Assembly (NCBI GenBank): GCA_012103325.1
Contig: WLWY01000001.1
Coordinates: 1,341,653 to 1,405,652 of the forward strand
Source: Alphaproteobacteria bacterium
Lineage (GTDB): Bacteria; Pseudomonadota; Alphaproteobacteria; UBA8366; GCA-2717185
Direction of reading: 5' to 3'
Length of the DNA: 64,000 nt
Part shown: in pieces, positions 54,931-63,998 of the stretch
How the letters are laid out: each line of letters begins with the position of its first letter
Position numbering within the stretch: the first letter of the stretch is position 1
Notes under the pieces: model-generated
What the model was told of the DNA's origin: nothing
Database searches by the model: none
The model's input: the letters and a program-made list of their open reading frames with translations, nothing else
Program-made: the position numbers and the translations under genes

Positions 54931-55629
54931 ATGGCTCTTCGTAGAGGCGCAATGCTCAAATCCGTTACGATTTTTCAAGATGTAGAGCCAGCTCAGGCCG
55001 AATTCTTGGCCTCTCGCTGTGATTGGCACCGCTATTCCAAGGGGCGTCAGATCATCGGGCAAGAAGATAAAACAACGGATGTTTTCTTTATCGTGCAAGG
55101 CACAGTCCAGGCCGTTGGATATTCGAGCGCCGGAAAAGCTGTTTCCTTTGGTGATTTTGGCGCAGGCGACATATTTGGCGAATTTTCCGCAATTGATGGC
55201 TTGCCACGATCGTCGGCAGTTGCGGCTCGGACTAATTGTATTGTGGCGCGGTTATCGTCGGAAGTGTTTAGAGATATCCTCAACAGTCATCCCGGGATTG
55301 CGCTTCGTTTGCTTGAGATTGTGTTGTCGAAAACCCGGACCCTCAACGAAAGGGTCTTTGAATATAGTACACTTCCGGTACAAAGCAGACTTCATTCGGA
55401 ATTGTTGCGTATGTCCCAACTCGTTTATACCGGCGAGAAATCGGCGACGATTGAGCCTGCGCCGACCCATCAGGAAATTGCATCTCGGATAAGTTCGCAT
55501 CGAGAAGCAGTCACGCGGGAACTTAACCGGCTTGCTGAAGAGGGCGTTTTGACCCTGGGCCGGCGTCGAATCGATGTGCTGGATGGCACTGCCTTGCGTG
55601 AGTTGGTCGATCGGGCACGCATGTTCTGA
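54931..55629 (+). CDS. Crp/Fnr-family transcription regulator
   Basis: 232 residues: an N-terminal cyclic-nucleotide-binding beta-barrel (~15-130) and a C-terminal winged HTH (SRISSHREAVTRELNRLAEEG). The phosphate-binding cassette GEFSAIDGLPRSSAVA keeps the Glu and Arg-Ser residues used for cAMP in Crp. There are no Cys residues arranged for an Fnr iron-sulfur cluster. GGGGGTGGG precedes the ATG; ATG 54952 is an alternative. Divergent pairing with a cyclase points to a local cAMP circuit. Confidence 0.9.
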   Translation: MALRRGAMLKSVTIFQDVEPAQAEFLASRCDWHRYSKGRQIIGQEDKTTDVFFIVQGTVQAVGYSSAGKAVSFGDFGAGDIFGEFSAIDGLPRSSAVAARTNCIVARLSSEVFRDILNSHPGIALRLLEIVLSKTRTLNERVFEYSTLPVQSRLHSELLRMSQLVYTGEKSATIEPAPTHQEIASRISSHREAVTRELNRLAEEGVLTLGRRRIDVLDGTALRELVDRARMF

Positions 55630-55747
55630 CTGTTGGAACCCGCGGGTGATCGGAAGACACCTGTTTTCGCAGGACGGGTCTAAATCCTTTTGAACGATAC
55701 CGGCTTGGTTTCCACTTAACGTGAAAGGATGTCGTTGCTCGTTGTCT

Positions 55748-55775
55748 CCTCATTCAGCCTGATGAGGCCGCTTTT
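55748..55775 (+). terminator. Possible terminator of the Crp-type gene
   Basis: CCTCAT and ATGAGG arms enclose an 8-nt loop, followed by CCGCTTTTAT. The stem is short, so this is only a weak candidate. Confidence 0.35.
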
Positions 55776-55806
55776 ATAGCGTCAGAAATCGAGCCGACCA
55801 CATTGT

Positions 55807-55818
55807 GTGAAATCTCAC
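55807..55818. promoter_or_regulatory. Crp/Fnr-like half-site pair before the lipoprotein gene
   Basis: GTGA-AATC-TCAC is a perfect dyad of the Crp half-site GTGA, but with a 4-nt rather than 6-nt spacer (Fnr/Dnr-like). It lies 174 bp before the lipoprotein start and about 180 bp after the regulator gene. The remaining 55630-55991 gap shows no gene. Confidence 0.4.
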
Positions 55819-55991
55819 GTTAACTCGGTGTGGACCGACACCGAAGACTTCGCAAATTTCACGCACTCTTTCCCATGCTCGCGAGCAGGGAATGTGAGCG
55901 GGTAAAGATATGCTTGGAGGCATGCTGCCTGACAGCGGGCGGTCTCCAGACAAATCTCTATACCTTGGAAATGAGGGGGGAGAAAAAATCC

Positions 55992-57749
55992 ATGTGGAAA
56001 GTTTCCAAAAAGTGTTACGTCGCGACTGCGGCACTGTCTCTTCTTTTGGCCGGTTGTGATAATTTCGCATTCAAGAGGGAAGGGGTCCGCGTTTGGGGTC
56101 CTGACCCGCTAATCGATCGGGCTAAATTCGAGAAGATCAATCTAGCCAAGGAAATTCTGGCGGCGACATCTTCGGAATATTCGGCGGGCATCGATATCGA
56201 CGATGCGATGCGGCTCTTTTACGGATCTGCACCGTCAGCAGAACTGAAACTCGGTCGTGATCGCGTCCAGGAAAGAATTTTAGGAGCATCGAAACAGCGC
56301 TGCGGAGAGTACAGAAATTTTTTGAAAGAATTCGATGCGGAGAGCAATTTTTTCCTTGGGTCATTGACGACAACGCTTGCCGGCGCCGGCGCCATATTTA
56401 CCGGTACGGATGTCGTGCGTGCATTGTCCGGTTCGGCATCGATCATTTCGGGAATCCGTTCAGAGTTGAACGAGGACTTCTTCCACACTTTGACGATCCA
56501 GGTCATTACAGAAGGTTTCGGCGCACACCGCGAGGCGCTCTATCGTGAAATCGGCAAAAAGCAAAAACAATCTATTGCGGATTATACTCTGGAAGCAGCG
56601 ATCAAAGACTCCGTCGAGTTCCATGAAAACTGCTCGCTGCTTGCGGGGTTGGAGCATGCCGCCAAGGCGATTGAGCGTGCAAAGGACCCGGGCCTAACCG
56701 CGCTTGCCGATGCCGCGGATAAAATTAGGGTCATGCGCATCAAGCTGCGAGACGCCATCGACGACGATAGGATAAAGGTCAAGCCAATCGAAGCGACGGA
56801 CAATACCGGCGACGCAGCGGGATCCGGAGTTGAAAAGGAAGGTGAATCCACTCCATTGAAGGCTGCCAAGACCCCGGGAGATGCGCTAGTCGCGTCAATC
56901 CAAGCGTCCAAGACGCTCGAGCTGCTGAACGCCGAGCCCCCTAAATACAAGGGGAAGACAATCCCCATACCCAAAGTCGCGCCTTATACGCTGCTTGCCC
57001 TGGTTGTTCGTGAAGAGAAGTTCGAATGTCCGCAACTGCCGAAAAAACTGGCTCCAGACGCGACCGCGACCGAAGCTGACATTCGAGCGTCCGAGACTTT
57101 GCTGGCGCAACAGTGCGAACGAATCGCCAAAGACTGGAAACAGGCCAATGATGCGCTTGCAGTGTCGGACGGGAAGGCGAGGATCGTCGCTAAAATCGAG
57201 GCTCTGGTCGCGGATGGACGTGGTCTGCTTACCGATGACGCGAAGGCGGAATTGGCCAAACTTGAGGCTGACCGGCTTCCACTACTGGCGAAAGCGAAGA
57301 CCGCAGAGAAGGGTACCGGTCTCGTATCCGCAAAGGCTGAGCTCGCCCTGCACGAAGCAAAAATAAACAGCAAATTGGAAATAATTAAAGGGGCGCATAC
57401 GAAGAACGCGGCAAAGCTTGAAGAGTCGACGCAAGTGCTCACGATACTCGATAACCTCAAGCAGAGGATCGAGAACTACGACAAGGCAGTGGCAAAATTG
57501 GAAGAAAGGGCAGGTAAGAAGTCCGCCGCGAAAAGCGGTGAGAACAGCGTCGATACTGGTGCGTCTTCCGCGCCGGTAACGGCGGTTGAAACGAAACAAT
57601 TAAAGCTCAATGAGGCAGCCCGATGGACGACAGTTAAGAAATCACCTCCCTTCTTGTGGGCCCTTTCTTCCCGTTCGGGGGGAGAGGGCCTTCTTTGTGG
57701 ACGCTGTTTCCAACCTCTGACATTGCCCCATTATTGTCCTCGTTTATAG
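55992..57749 (+). CDS. Large coiled-coil lipoprotein of unknown function
   Basis: About 585 residues. The signal KKCYVATAALSLLLAGC has a LAGC lipobox, so the protein should be lipid-anchored. The N-terminal half contains two hydrophobic glycine-rich helices (SLTTTLAGAGAIFTG, ALSGSASIISGI); the rest is Ala/Lys/Glu-rich and probably coiled coil (ADRLPLLAKAKTAEKG...). ATG 55992 has GGGGGGAG upstream, whereas the frame's earlier ATG at 55830 has not. The last ~35 codons read through a terminator-like hairpin and look non-natural (see 57659-57690). The family is not recognised. Confidence 0.72.
   Translation: MWKVSKKCYVATAALSLLLAGCDNFAFKREGVRVWGPDPLIDRAKFEKINLAKEILAATSSEYSAGIDIDDAMRLFYGSAPSAELKLGRDRVQERILGASKQRCGEYRNFLKEFDAESNFFLGSLTTTLAGAGAIFTGTDVVRALSGSASIISGIRSELNEDFFHTLTIQVITEGFGAHREALYREIGKKQKQSIADYTLEAAIKDSVEFHENCSLLAGLEHAAKAIERAKDPGLTALADAADKIRVMRIKLRDAIDDDRIKVKPIEATDNTGDAAGSGVEKEGESTPLKAAKTPGDALVASIQASKTLELLNAEPPKYKGKTIPIPKVAPYTLLALVVREEKFECPQLPKKLAPDATATEADIRASETLLAQQCERIAKDWKQANDALAVSDGKARIVAKIEALVADGRGLLTDDAKAELAKLEADRLPLLAKAKTAEKGTGLVSAKAELALHEAKINSKLEIIKGAHTKNAAKLEESTQVLTILDNLKQRIENYDKAVAKLEERAGKKSAAKSGENSVDTGASSAPVTAVETKQLKLNEAARWTTVKKSPPFLWALSSRSGGEGLLCGRCFQPLTLPHYCPRL
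57659..57690 (+). terminator. Terminator-like hairpin inside the lipoprotein frame
   Basis: GGCCCT...TCCC and GGGG..AGGGCC arms around GTTC are followed by TTCTTT. It lies 22 bp after an out-of-frame TAA at 57635-57637 and 57 bp before the in-frame stop, as if the gene once ended earlier. Confidence 0.5.
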
Positions 57750-59168
57750 GCAGGATCTGTTCTAGTTATGATCCTGACGGACCGGATTGCAAATTCCTTA
57801 GGTATAATCTCATTTAGGCTGATAAGGGGGAATCTTTACAATATCGCCGTGTCGCCAGCGTTCCGAAGCAAGGGCGCGTAGGCGCTGCCGGATGGGAGCA
57901 TCGTCCGGCCGCGTCGAGCGGTGGCGGTAAACGCGCGGAGAGTTCCCCGCCCACCCACACGCCCAACGCTGCGATTAGCCTTTTTCCTTGATCGACCAGT
58001 CCACGACGTTCCGCGTTGAACCGGGCGTCAAAAGTTTTCCCGAGCATTTCTTTCGGCGTCGCATTGTCCAGCAACTGTTCCGCTAGAAGTTTCTTCAGCT
58101 TGCCGTTCACCTCCGCGAGAGCCTTCAGCTTTTTCTATCATCGTGTTTCAATTAGTTCCCGCTCACTGTTATTCCGAATTAGGTTCAGGCGCGAATTTGG
58201 CTAGGTACGCAAAGCAGATATCCGCGCTGAAGCCCGATACCCATGCCATCCCTATTGGTTGCGTCCGTAAGATTGACGCGTTTCTTCGATCTATCTTCCA
58301 CGAGACATTTCTGCTTCAGGTGCCCGAGCAGCAGCAACGTGCTTATTTGCTTGCCCGGCCATCGCAACAAGTCGGCCGTGCTCACGTTGCAACGTAGTCT
58401 TGGTCGCGCGCTCCACCGGATAGTTGTCATCCAGATCATCGCGGGTTGGCGCAGGCGGTAGCGGTGTTTTTTGCTCTTCCGGCCTTTCATCGTCTCCTTT
58501 GAAAGTGTGCTGTTTTGCTAAGTCGAAGGCCCATGATCGCGCTGCATTTTTAGTTCGTGCGCTTATTCATCTTCGGCAATTTCGTACTTGGCCGATAGGT
58601 GGATTGAATATATTCGCAAGATATAGTGTTTGGCATTGGACAACCTACTACATTCTGGATTGATTTGAGCCGGTCTGTGCGCCTGTACTGAGTTCATTTC
58701 GACCCGATATGGGTTGCCGCGGTACACCCTTTTTCGAGCACAGGGGCACTCGCTTGCACAAAGCAGACCTAGCGCTAGATGTATATGAAGGCGCTCTGAA
58801 TTCCTGACTGGACCTGGAAACGTCTTGTTTGCGCGCCTGGAGCGCGAATATATGATCGCCCTGCTGATTATGTTCCGCAGTCTAGGCTTTCTTTCGACGT
58901 CACGATGACGGCTTACTATCTGCGGAAATTCTCTCGAGAGCTACACTCCACTCAGCGAATTTCTCGAACAAGCGGTTCGAACTTTCTCCTATAGGGCGCG
59001 CCAGCATTTTCCATAAAATACTGTTCGCCGCAGCGAGCTAGCGCCGCGAATTCAAATGCGCAGGCCGCGTTGCGTCTTGTTCTTGTGCGCCGCGCCGGCC
59101 GGCCGGTGCGACCATCATTGGTCGAGCAAAAATAACAACCGCCTCGGTGGTGGTGAGCGAAGGTGATC
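57750..59168. other. Gene-poor border region
   Basis: Apart from the IS3 relic at 57838-58134 I see no coding sequence I can support in these 1.4 kb. Frames around 58143-58490 on both strands have no recognisable product. It marks the change from the accessory island to GC-rich metabolic genes. Confidence 0.6.
57838..58134 (-). pseudogene. IS3-family orfA/orfB remnant
   Basis: The minus strand reads KALAEVNGKLKKLLAEQLLDNATPKEMLG, the typical C-terminal coiled coil of IS3 OrfA (shown here in overlapping parts: LKKLLAEQLLDNA, then TPKEMLG). Further on, in a shifted frame, it gives RSTRPDDAPIRQRLRALA, the start of OrfB. Both reading frames are broken and no ends are visible, so it is a decayed relic. 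Confidence 0.75.
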
Positions 59169-60041
59169 ATGTCCAGTGAAATTCGTCTTGGCTTTCAGGT
59201 GCCCCAAGCCGGTCCGAACGCCGTAGCTGGTTTCGTCAAAGATTTCGTACATCGTGCGCATGACGGCGGCATAACCATGTTCTGGGTCGGCGACCATATT
59301 CTGATGGGTGGTTTTGCGCACCGCGCCAAGGAGCACGAGACATTCCTGGAGCCGCTGGTGCTGTTGTCGTATATCGCTGGAGAGATGGACGACATCGAGC
59401 TTGGCACAAGCGTATTGATCGTGCCGTATCGCAACGCCTTCTCGTTGGCGAAGAGCATCGCAACCCTCGCACACCTGACCCAACGCCACCTCGCGGTCGG
59501 TGTCGGCGTGGGCTGGGCGGAGCACGAATTCGAAGCGCTCGGCCTGCCATTTCGTGCGCGTGGCCGACAAACCGATGAATTTTGCGAGTTGTTCGCCAAG
59601 CTGCGCGACACGCCGGACGAGACATGGCAAGTCGGATCGTATGTTTATCGCGGCAGTGGTTTCGAGCCGCGTCTCGATGGGCACACGAGCATCTGGGTCG
59701 GTGGCAACAGTGCGACCGCGCGGCGGCGTGTCGTGCGTTGGGGCGACGCGTGGCAGCCGACGGGGTTGACGGTCGAGGCAATGCAAGCGGGCGTTGCCGA
59801 GCTGCGCGTGTTCTGTGAGGCAGCCGAGCGCGATTTCTCGGAACTCGAAATCGGCCTGCGTCTGCGCATCCGCCCGACGCCGGAGGCATCGCCGCATTAC
59901 ATCGGCGACCTGCTTGGGCCGTATATCGACGCCGGCGTGCGCGACTTTCTGCTCGAGATCAATACCCGGGACCGCCAGCGCGCCCTGGAGTCGATTGACC
60001 GGGTGGTTGCCTCAGCGCGGCTGGCCAAGCTGATGATCTGA
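59169..60041 (+). CDS. Luciferase-like (LLM class, F420/FMN) oxidoreductase
   Basis: This TIM-barrel flavin/F420 oxidoreductase of about 290 residues has N-terminal LGFQVPQAGPNAV, FWVGDHILMGG, ELGTSVLIVPYRNAFSLAKSIATL and GVGVGWAEHEFEALG. The substrate is not evident. ATG 59169 has GAAGG upstream. It faces a class III CoA transferase gene on the other strand (38-bp gap), and both may belong to one catabolic route. Confidence 0.88.
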   Translation: MSSEIRLGFQVPQAGPNAVAGFVKDFVHRAHDGGITMFWVGDHILMGGFAHRAKEHETFLEPLVLLSYIAGEMDDIELGTSVLIVPYRNAFSLAKSIATLAHLTQRHLAVGVGVGWAEHEFEALGLPFRARGRQTDEFCELFAKLRDTPDETWQVGSYVYRGSGFEPRLDGHTSIWVGGNSATARRRVVRWGDAWQPTGLTVEAMQAGVAELRVFCEAAERDFSELEIGLRLRIRPTPEASPHYIGDLLGPYIDAGVRDFLLEINTRDRQRALESIDRVVASARLAKLMI

Positions 60042-60079
60042 CCGACCCGGACTGAAGACAGCGACACCTGCATAGGGTC

Positions 60080-61486
60080 TCAACGCGCCGGCCACACGGG
60101 GCCGCTATGGCCCAGAGGCACGGATGGACGCGCCCAGCGCGCTGGCGTTTCGGAGAACTGAATGACGGGTGCCAGATGTGTCAAGCGCCCGATTGGCGTA
60201 TCGCTGGACATCGTCCATTGCTCGAGGTCCGCCTGACCGAACTCCGGGGCCGCATCGGCAATGTCGGAAGCGGCGAGCTCGCCTTGCTGTTGTAGCCATC
60301 GCCCTATCTGCGCCAGCGACAGTCTGACCAGCCACGACCCGCCTTCTATGGCGCGCTTCCGCAGTGCGACCATGGTGCCGAACGCCATCAGATAACCGGT
60401 CAGGTAATCAATCGCCGAGACGGGATAAAATTGCGGTCCCTCGCCTTGGTCGGGGAACAGTTCCCCTTGGCGTGCCGCGATGCCGCTTACCACCTGGACG
60501 GCGGTGTCGAAGCCGCGGCGGGACGCCCACGGACCGGTATGACCGAACGCACACATGGACACGCACACGATGCCGGGGCGCAGTTGCGCCAGCTTGGCCG
60601 GTGAAAGGCCGCGATTTGCGAGGCTCTCCGGTCTGTATCCTTGGGAGAAGACGTCGCAGTCGCGCGCCAGGCCGAGCAACGTTTCAAGGTCTTCCGCATT
60701 GCGCAGATCGAGATGGGTCGAGAGCTTGCCGTGCCCGGTGTCGTATTCCTGGTAGGGAATGAACGGCAAATGCGGGGCGCTCACCTTCATCACGTCCGCG
60801 CCCTGTTCCGCCAAGGTGCGCGCGCAGGTGGGTCCCGCCAGGACACGCGTCAGGTCCAGCACCCGAATGCTGGACAGCGGGCGCTCACCCTCCGGCAGCG
60901 CTTCCGGCGGGCTGTCGCCAATTTTCACGATCTCCATCAACGGCAGCGATGCAACCGCGCGGCCTTGCGGATGCTCCGCCCACTCGGCGGCGCTGCGGGA
61001 CATGCCGCCGGCGCCGCCCGCGGCAATGATCGCTTCTTCAAGCGCCAGCGCGTCCCATTGCGCGACCGCCTCCGTGACGGCGCTGCGCTCCTCCGGCACG
61101 CCGAGAACCTTCATCGCGGCGGCGCGATGATGGGGGAAATTGCAGTGCAGGTAACTCCATCTTCCGTCCCGAGTGGGATATATCCCCATCACGGTGTTTC
61201 GCTCGGTACTGACCTTGGCGCCGTCCAAACGAAGATACTTGGTGCTGCGCAGCGATGCGGTGGCATGGCCGGTGTCTATGCTGAGGCTCTGGCGCTTGCC
61301 GGTGCGCAATTCCCATAAATCCGCAACTGCGAGCCCCACCGCTGCAAGGGCTGCCGACGCCGTCTCGGTGATTTTGAACGATGTCGGTAATTTCGGATCC
61401 AGGCCGCCGACGAACTCTATCCCCTGCGCGCGGTCTTCCGACCAACCCGCAAAGGGCAAGAGCGCCTGCAATGCGGCAATTTTCAT
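60080..61486 (-). CDS. CaiB/BaiF (class III) CoA transferase
   Basis: This 468-residue protein carries the family signature VLDLTRVLAGPTCARTLAEQGADVMKV in its second half (split here: VLDLTRVLAGP, then CARTLAEQGADVMKV), together with GLARDCDVFSQGYRPES and GFDTAVQ. The N-terminal ~190 residues, with ASAALAAVGLAVADLWELRTG, resemble a second, incomplete copy of the fold. It transfers CoA between carboxylic acids; the substrate is unknown. It is separated from the FadE-type gene by an IS66 relic. Confidence 0.88.
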   Translation of the reverse strand: MKIAALQALLPFAGWSEDRAQGIEFVGGLDPKLPTSFKITETASAALAAVGLAVADLWELRTGKRQSLSIDTGHATASLRSTKYLRLDGAKVSTERNTVMGIYPTRDGRWSYLHCNFPHHRAAAMKVLGVPEERSAVTEAVAQWDALALEEAIIAAGGAGGMSRSAAEWAEHPQGRAVASLPLMEIVKIGDSPPEALPEGERPLSSIRVLDLTRVLAGPTCARTLAEQGADVMKVSAPHLPFIPYQEYDTGHGKLSTHLDLRNAEDLETLLGLARDCDVFSQGYRPESLANRGLSPAKLAQLRPGIVCVSMCAFGHTGPWASRRGFDTAVQVVSGIAARQGELFPDQGEGPQFYPVSAIDYLTGYLMAFGTMVALRKRAIEGGSWLVRLSLAQIGRWLQQQGELAASDIADAAPEFGQADLEQWTMSSDTPIGRLTHLAPVIQFSETPARWARPSVPLGHSGPVWPAR

Positions 61487-61552
61487 ATCTCAATATCCTT
61501 CACTCGTTCGGAGAGGCTGCTCGATCTGTGACCAAGCCGGCTGTTGTGCTAA

Positions 61553-61612
61553 GGCGTCAGCGTAACGCCAAGGCAGCAATCCGTCGATGCGGGCGAGGAT
61601 ATTCGCATAAGA
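61553..61612 (-). pseudogene. IS66 tnpC 3'-end remnant
   Basis: The minus strand gives YANILARIDGLLPWRYADA, against [16 protein letters not shown] at the end of the full TnpC. The DNA differs at many positions, so it comes from a distinct, older IS66 relative. No ends or further coding sequence are recognisable. Confidence 0.75.
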
Positions 61613-61663
61613 TCTCAAAGCCGAAATCCTGCTCATGGTGACGGCGTTGCTGTCGCCTTGTGC

Positions 61664-63998
61664 TTACCCCCTCAGCGCGCGATAGCTTTCGGGATCGAAT
61701 GAGTCGACTTGGATGGCGTCGCGTCGTGCCGTGGTTGCCGCGGTCAGAACCGTCAGCTCTTCTTCGCTGATCATACCCTTGGCGACGGCATCGGCCGCCC
61801 AGGCGTCTTCCGTTGCGCCCTCGACGCTCCCGCTGCGGGCGGCATCGCGGACTTTCTTCCGGACCGACTGCGCTCGGACCACCTTGTCTAGCGTTGCTTC
61901 GAGACGACCCAAGCCTTCCTCCTGGCTGGCAGGGATGTAGACGTCGGGTGTCAGTCTGACCCGCGCCGCGCCGCCGTCCAGTAGGCTTTGCGCCACCAGG
62001 GCGCCGAGCCGGTCGCTTGGTGGGGCGTATCGTAGGCCGAGCGGGAAGGTCAGCGTCCTCGTCAATGCGGCGGCAGGCCTGTTCGGCAGATTGGCAAACA
62101 CACCGTTCAGCGCCTGTTCCGCCTGCCAGGCGGCATGTTCGCAGGACCAGTCGAGGAACGGTAGATCCTCCGCTGGCGCGCCGTCGCCGTGGTATCGCTT
62201 CAAGGCGGCCGAGCCGAGATACATCCAGGCCAGCGCGTCGGCCAACCGTCCGGTAATCTTTTCGCGGCGTTTCAGACTGCCGCCAAGAGTCGCCATCGAC
62301 ACGTCCGAGGTGAGTGCGAACGCGGCGCTGAGGCGCTCGAAGCGCCGAAAATGCCGTGCCGAGGGATCCGAGACCGGTGCCGATGCTAGGCGTTCGCCGC
62401 TCAGGCCGAGCAGACAGGCGCGCGTGGCGTTACGGCACACGAAATCGATATGGCCGAAGATTGCGCGGTCAAAGCGCGCCGTATCGCCTTCTGCCACGGC
62501 AGCCATTTCCGCCTGCACGAAAGGGTGACAGCGGATCGCGCCTTGGCCGTAGACGATCATCGAGCGGGTTAGGATGTTGGCGCCCTCCACGGTGATACCA
62601 ATCGGCACGGCGTCGAAGACGCTCCCCAGCATGTTGCGCGGCCCCCGGCAGATCGCCGCACCAGCCTGAATGTCCATGGCGTCGTTCACGACATCGCGCA
62701 TCGTATCGGTAAGGTAGGCTTTGACGATGGCGGAAAGAACAGCCGGTTTTCTACCGGCATCGACGGCGCCGCAGGTGAGGCGACGCGCGGCGTCCATCAT
62801 GTAGGTAAAACTACCTATGCGTGCGATTGGTTCTTCAATGCCCTCGAAACGGCCGATCGGCAGGTTGAACTGCTCGCGGACCGTCGCGTAGGCGCCGACC
62901 ACCCGGGTGGCGTACTGCGCGGCGGCGGCGGCTTGCGAGGGCAGTGAGATCGACCGCCCGGCGGCGAGGCAGTCCATCAGCATCTGCCAGCCACGTCCGG
63001 CGCCCGCACGGCCGCCGATGATGCAATCGATCGGCACGAATACGTCGCGGCCAACGATCGGGCCGTTCTGGAACGGTACGCCCATGGGATCGTGCCGGTC
63101 GCCGATCTCGACGCCCTTTGTTTGGCGTGGGATCAGGGCGCAAGTCACGCCGAGATCTTCCTCGCCCCCGAGCAGAGCGTCCGGGTCGAGCAGCCGGAAG
63201 GCAAGGCCGATCACGGTCGCCACCGGGGCGAGCGTGATGTAGCGCTTTTGCCAGTTCAGCCGAATGCCGAGCACGTCTTCGCCGTCGACCGAATCGCGGC
63301 AGACGATGCCCGTGCTGCGCGGCGACGCGGCGTCGCTGCCCGCTTCCGGCTCGGTCAGCGCGAAGCAGGGAATCTCCTCGCCGGATGCAAGACGCGGCAG
63401 GTAATGATCCTTTTGTTCCTCGGTGCCGTAATGCAGCAGCAGTTCCGCCGGGCCGAGCGAGTTCGGCACCATCACCGTCACCGCGGTCGCGATGCTGCGG
63501 GTGGAAACCTTCGAAATGACGGCGGAATGGCCAATCGCAGAAAACCCGAGCCCGCCATATTGCTCCGGAATGATCATGCCGAGGAACCGCTCCCGCTTGA
63601 GGAACGCCCAGACTTCCAGCGGCAGGTCGCGATCCTGCTGAATCTGCCAATCGTCGACCAGCGCGCAGAGCTCTTCGACCGGACCGTCGAGAAAGGCCTG
63701 CTCGGCCGGCGTAAGCGCGCGCGGTTCGAAGTCGAGCAGCTTCTTCCAGTCCGGCGCGCCGCCGAAAAGGTCGCCGTCCCACCATACGTCGCCGGCCTCC
63801 AGGGCGATCCGCTCGGTATCGCCCATGACCGGCAGCATGCCGCGCATCAGTCCCATCAGGTGCCGGGAAAGCAGCATGCGGCGAAGCGGCCGAATGCCGA
63901 AGACCGCCGCGAAATCGACCGCAACGGCGACGGTAATCCAGAACGCGACCGGCGAGTCGATACCCGACACCCACCAGGCGGCAAGCGCCGCTGCCACG
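61664..63998 (-). CDS. fadE: FadE-type acyl-CoA dehydrogenase, 5' end at or beyond window edge
   Basis: At least 777 residues. An N-terminal membrane segment is followed by DVWWDGDLFGGAPDWKKLLDF, the FadE-specific LTPAEQAFLDGPVEELC, IPEQYGGLGFSAIGHS, PNSLGPAELLLHYGT and CFALTEPEAGSDA. The family is the large membrane-associated enterobacterial-type dehydrogenase that starts beta-oxidation. The frame reaches a GTG three bases from the right end, so the true start may be outside. Together with the CoA transferases and the FadJ-type enzyme it suggests acyl-CoA catabolism. Confidence 0.9.
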   Translation of the reverse strand, partial: VAAALAAWWVSGIDSPVAFWITVAVAVDFAAVFGIRPLRRMLLSRHLMGLMRGMLPVMGDTERIALEAGDVWWDGDLFGGAPDWKKLLDFEPRALTPAEQAFLDGPVEELCALVDDWQIQQDRDLPLEVWAFLKRERFLGMIIPEQYGGLGFSAIGHSAVISKVSTRSIATAVTVMVPNSLGPAELLLHYGTEEQKDHYLPRLASGEEIPCFALTEPEAGSDAASPRSTGIVCRDSVDGEDVLGIRLNWQKRYITLAPVATVIGLAFRLLDPDALLGGEEDLGVTCALIPRQTKGVEIGDRHDPMGVPFQNGPIVGRDVFVPIDCIIGGRAGAGRGWQMLMDCLAAGRSISLPSQAAAAAQYATRVVGAYATVREQFNLPIGRFEGIEEPIARIGSFTYMMDAARRLTCGAVDAGRKPAVLSAIVKAYLTDTMRDVVNDAMDIQAGAAICRGPRNMLGSVFDAVPIGITVEGANILTRSMIVYGQGAIRCHPFVQAEMAAVAEGDTARFDRAIFGHIDFVCRNATRACLLGLSGERLASAPVSDPSARHFRRFERLSAAFALTSDVSMATLGGSLKRREKITGRLADALAWMYLGSAALKRYHGDGAPAEDLPFLDWSCEHAAWQAEQALNGVFANLPNRPAAALTRTLTFPLGLRYAPPSDRLGALVAQSLLDGGAARVRLTPDVYIPASQEEGLGRLEATLDKVVRAQSVRKKVRDAARSGSVEGATEDAWAADAVAKGMISEEELTVLTAATTARRDAIQVDSFDPESYRALRG

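Noticed and set aside
58185..58490. 101-codon minus-strand frame near the IS3 relic
   Set aside because: No ribosome site, unusual composition and no recognisable motif.
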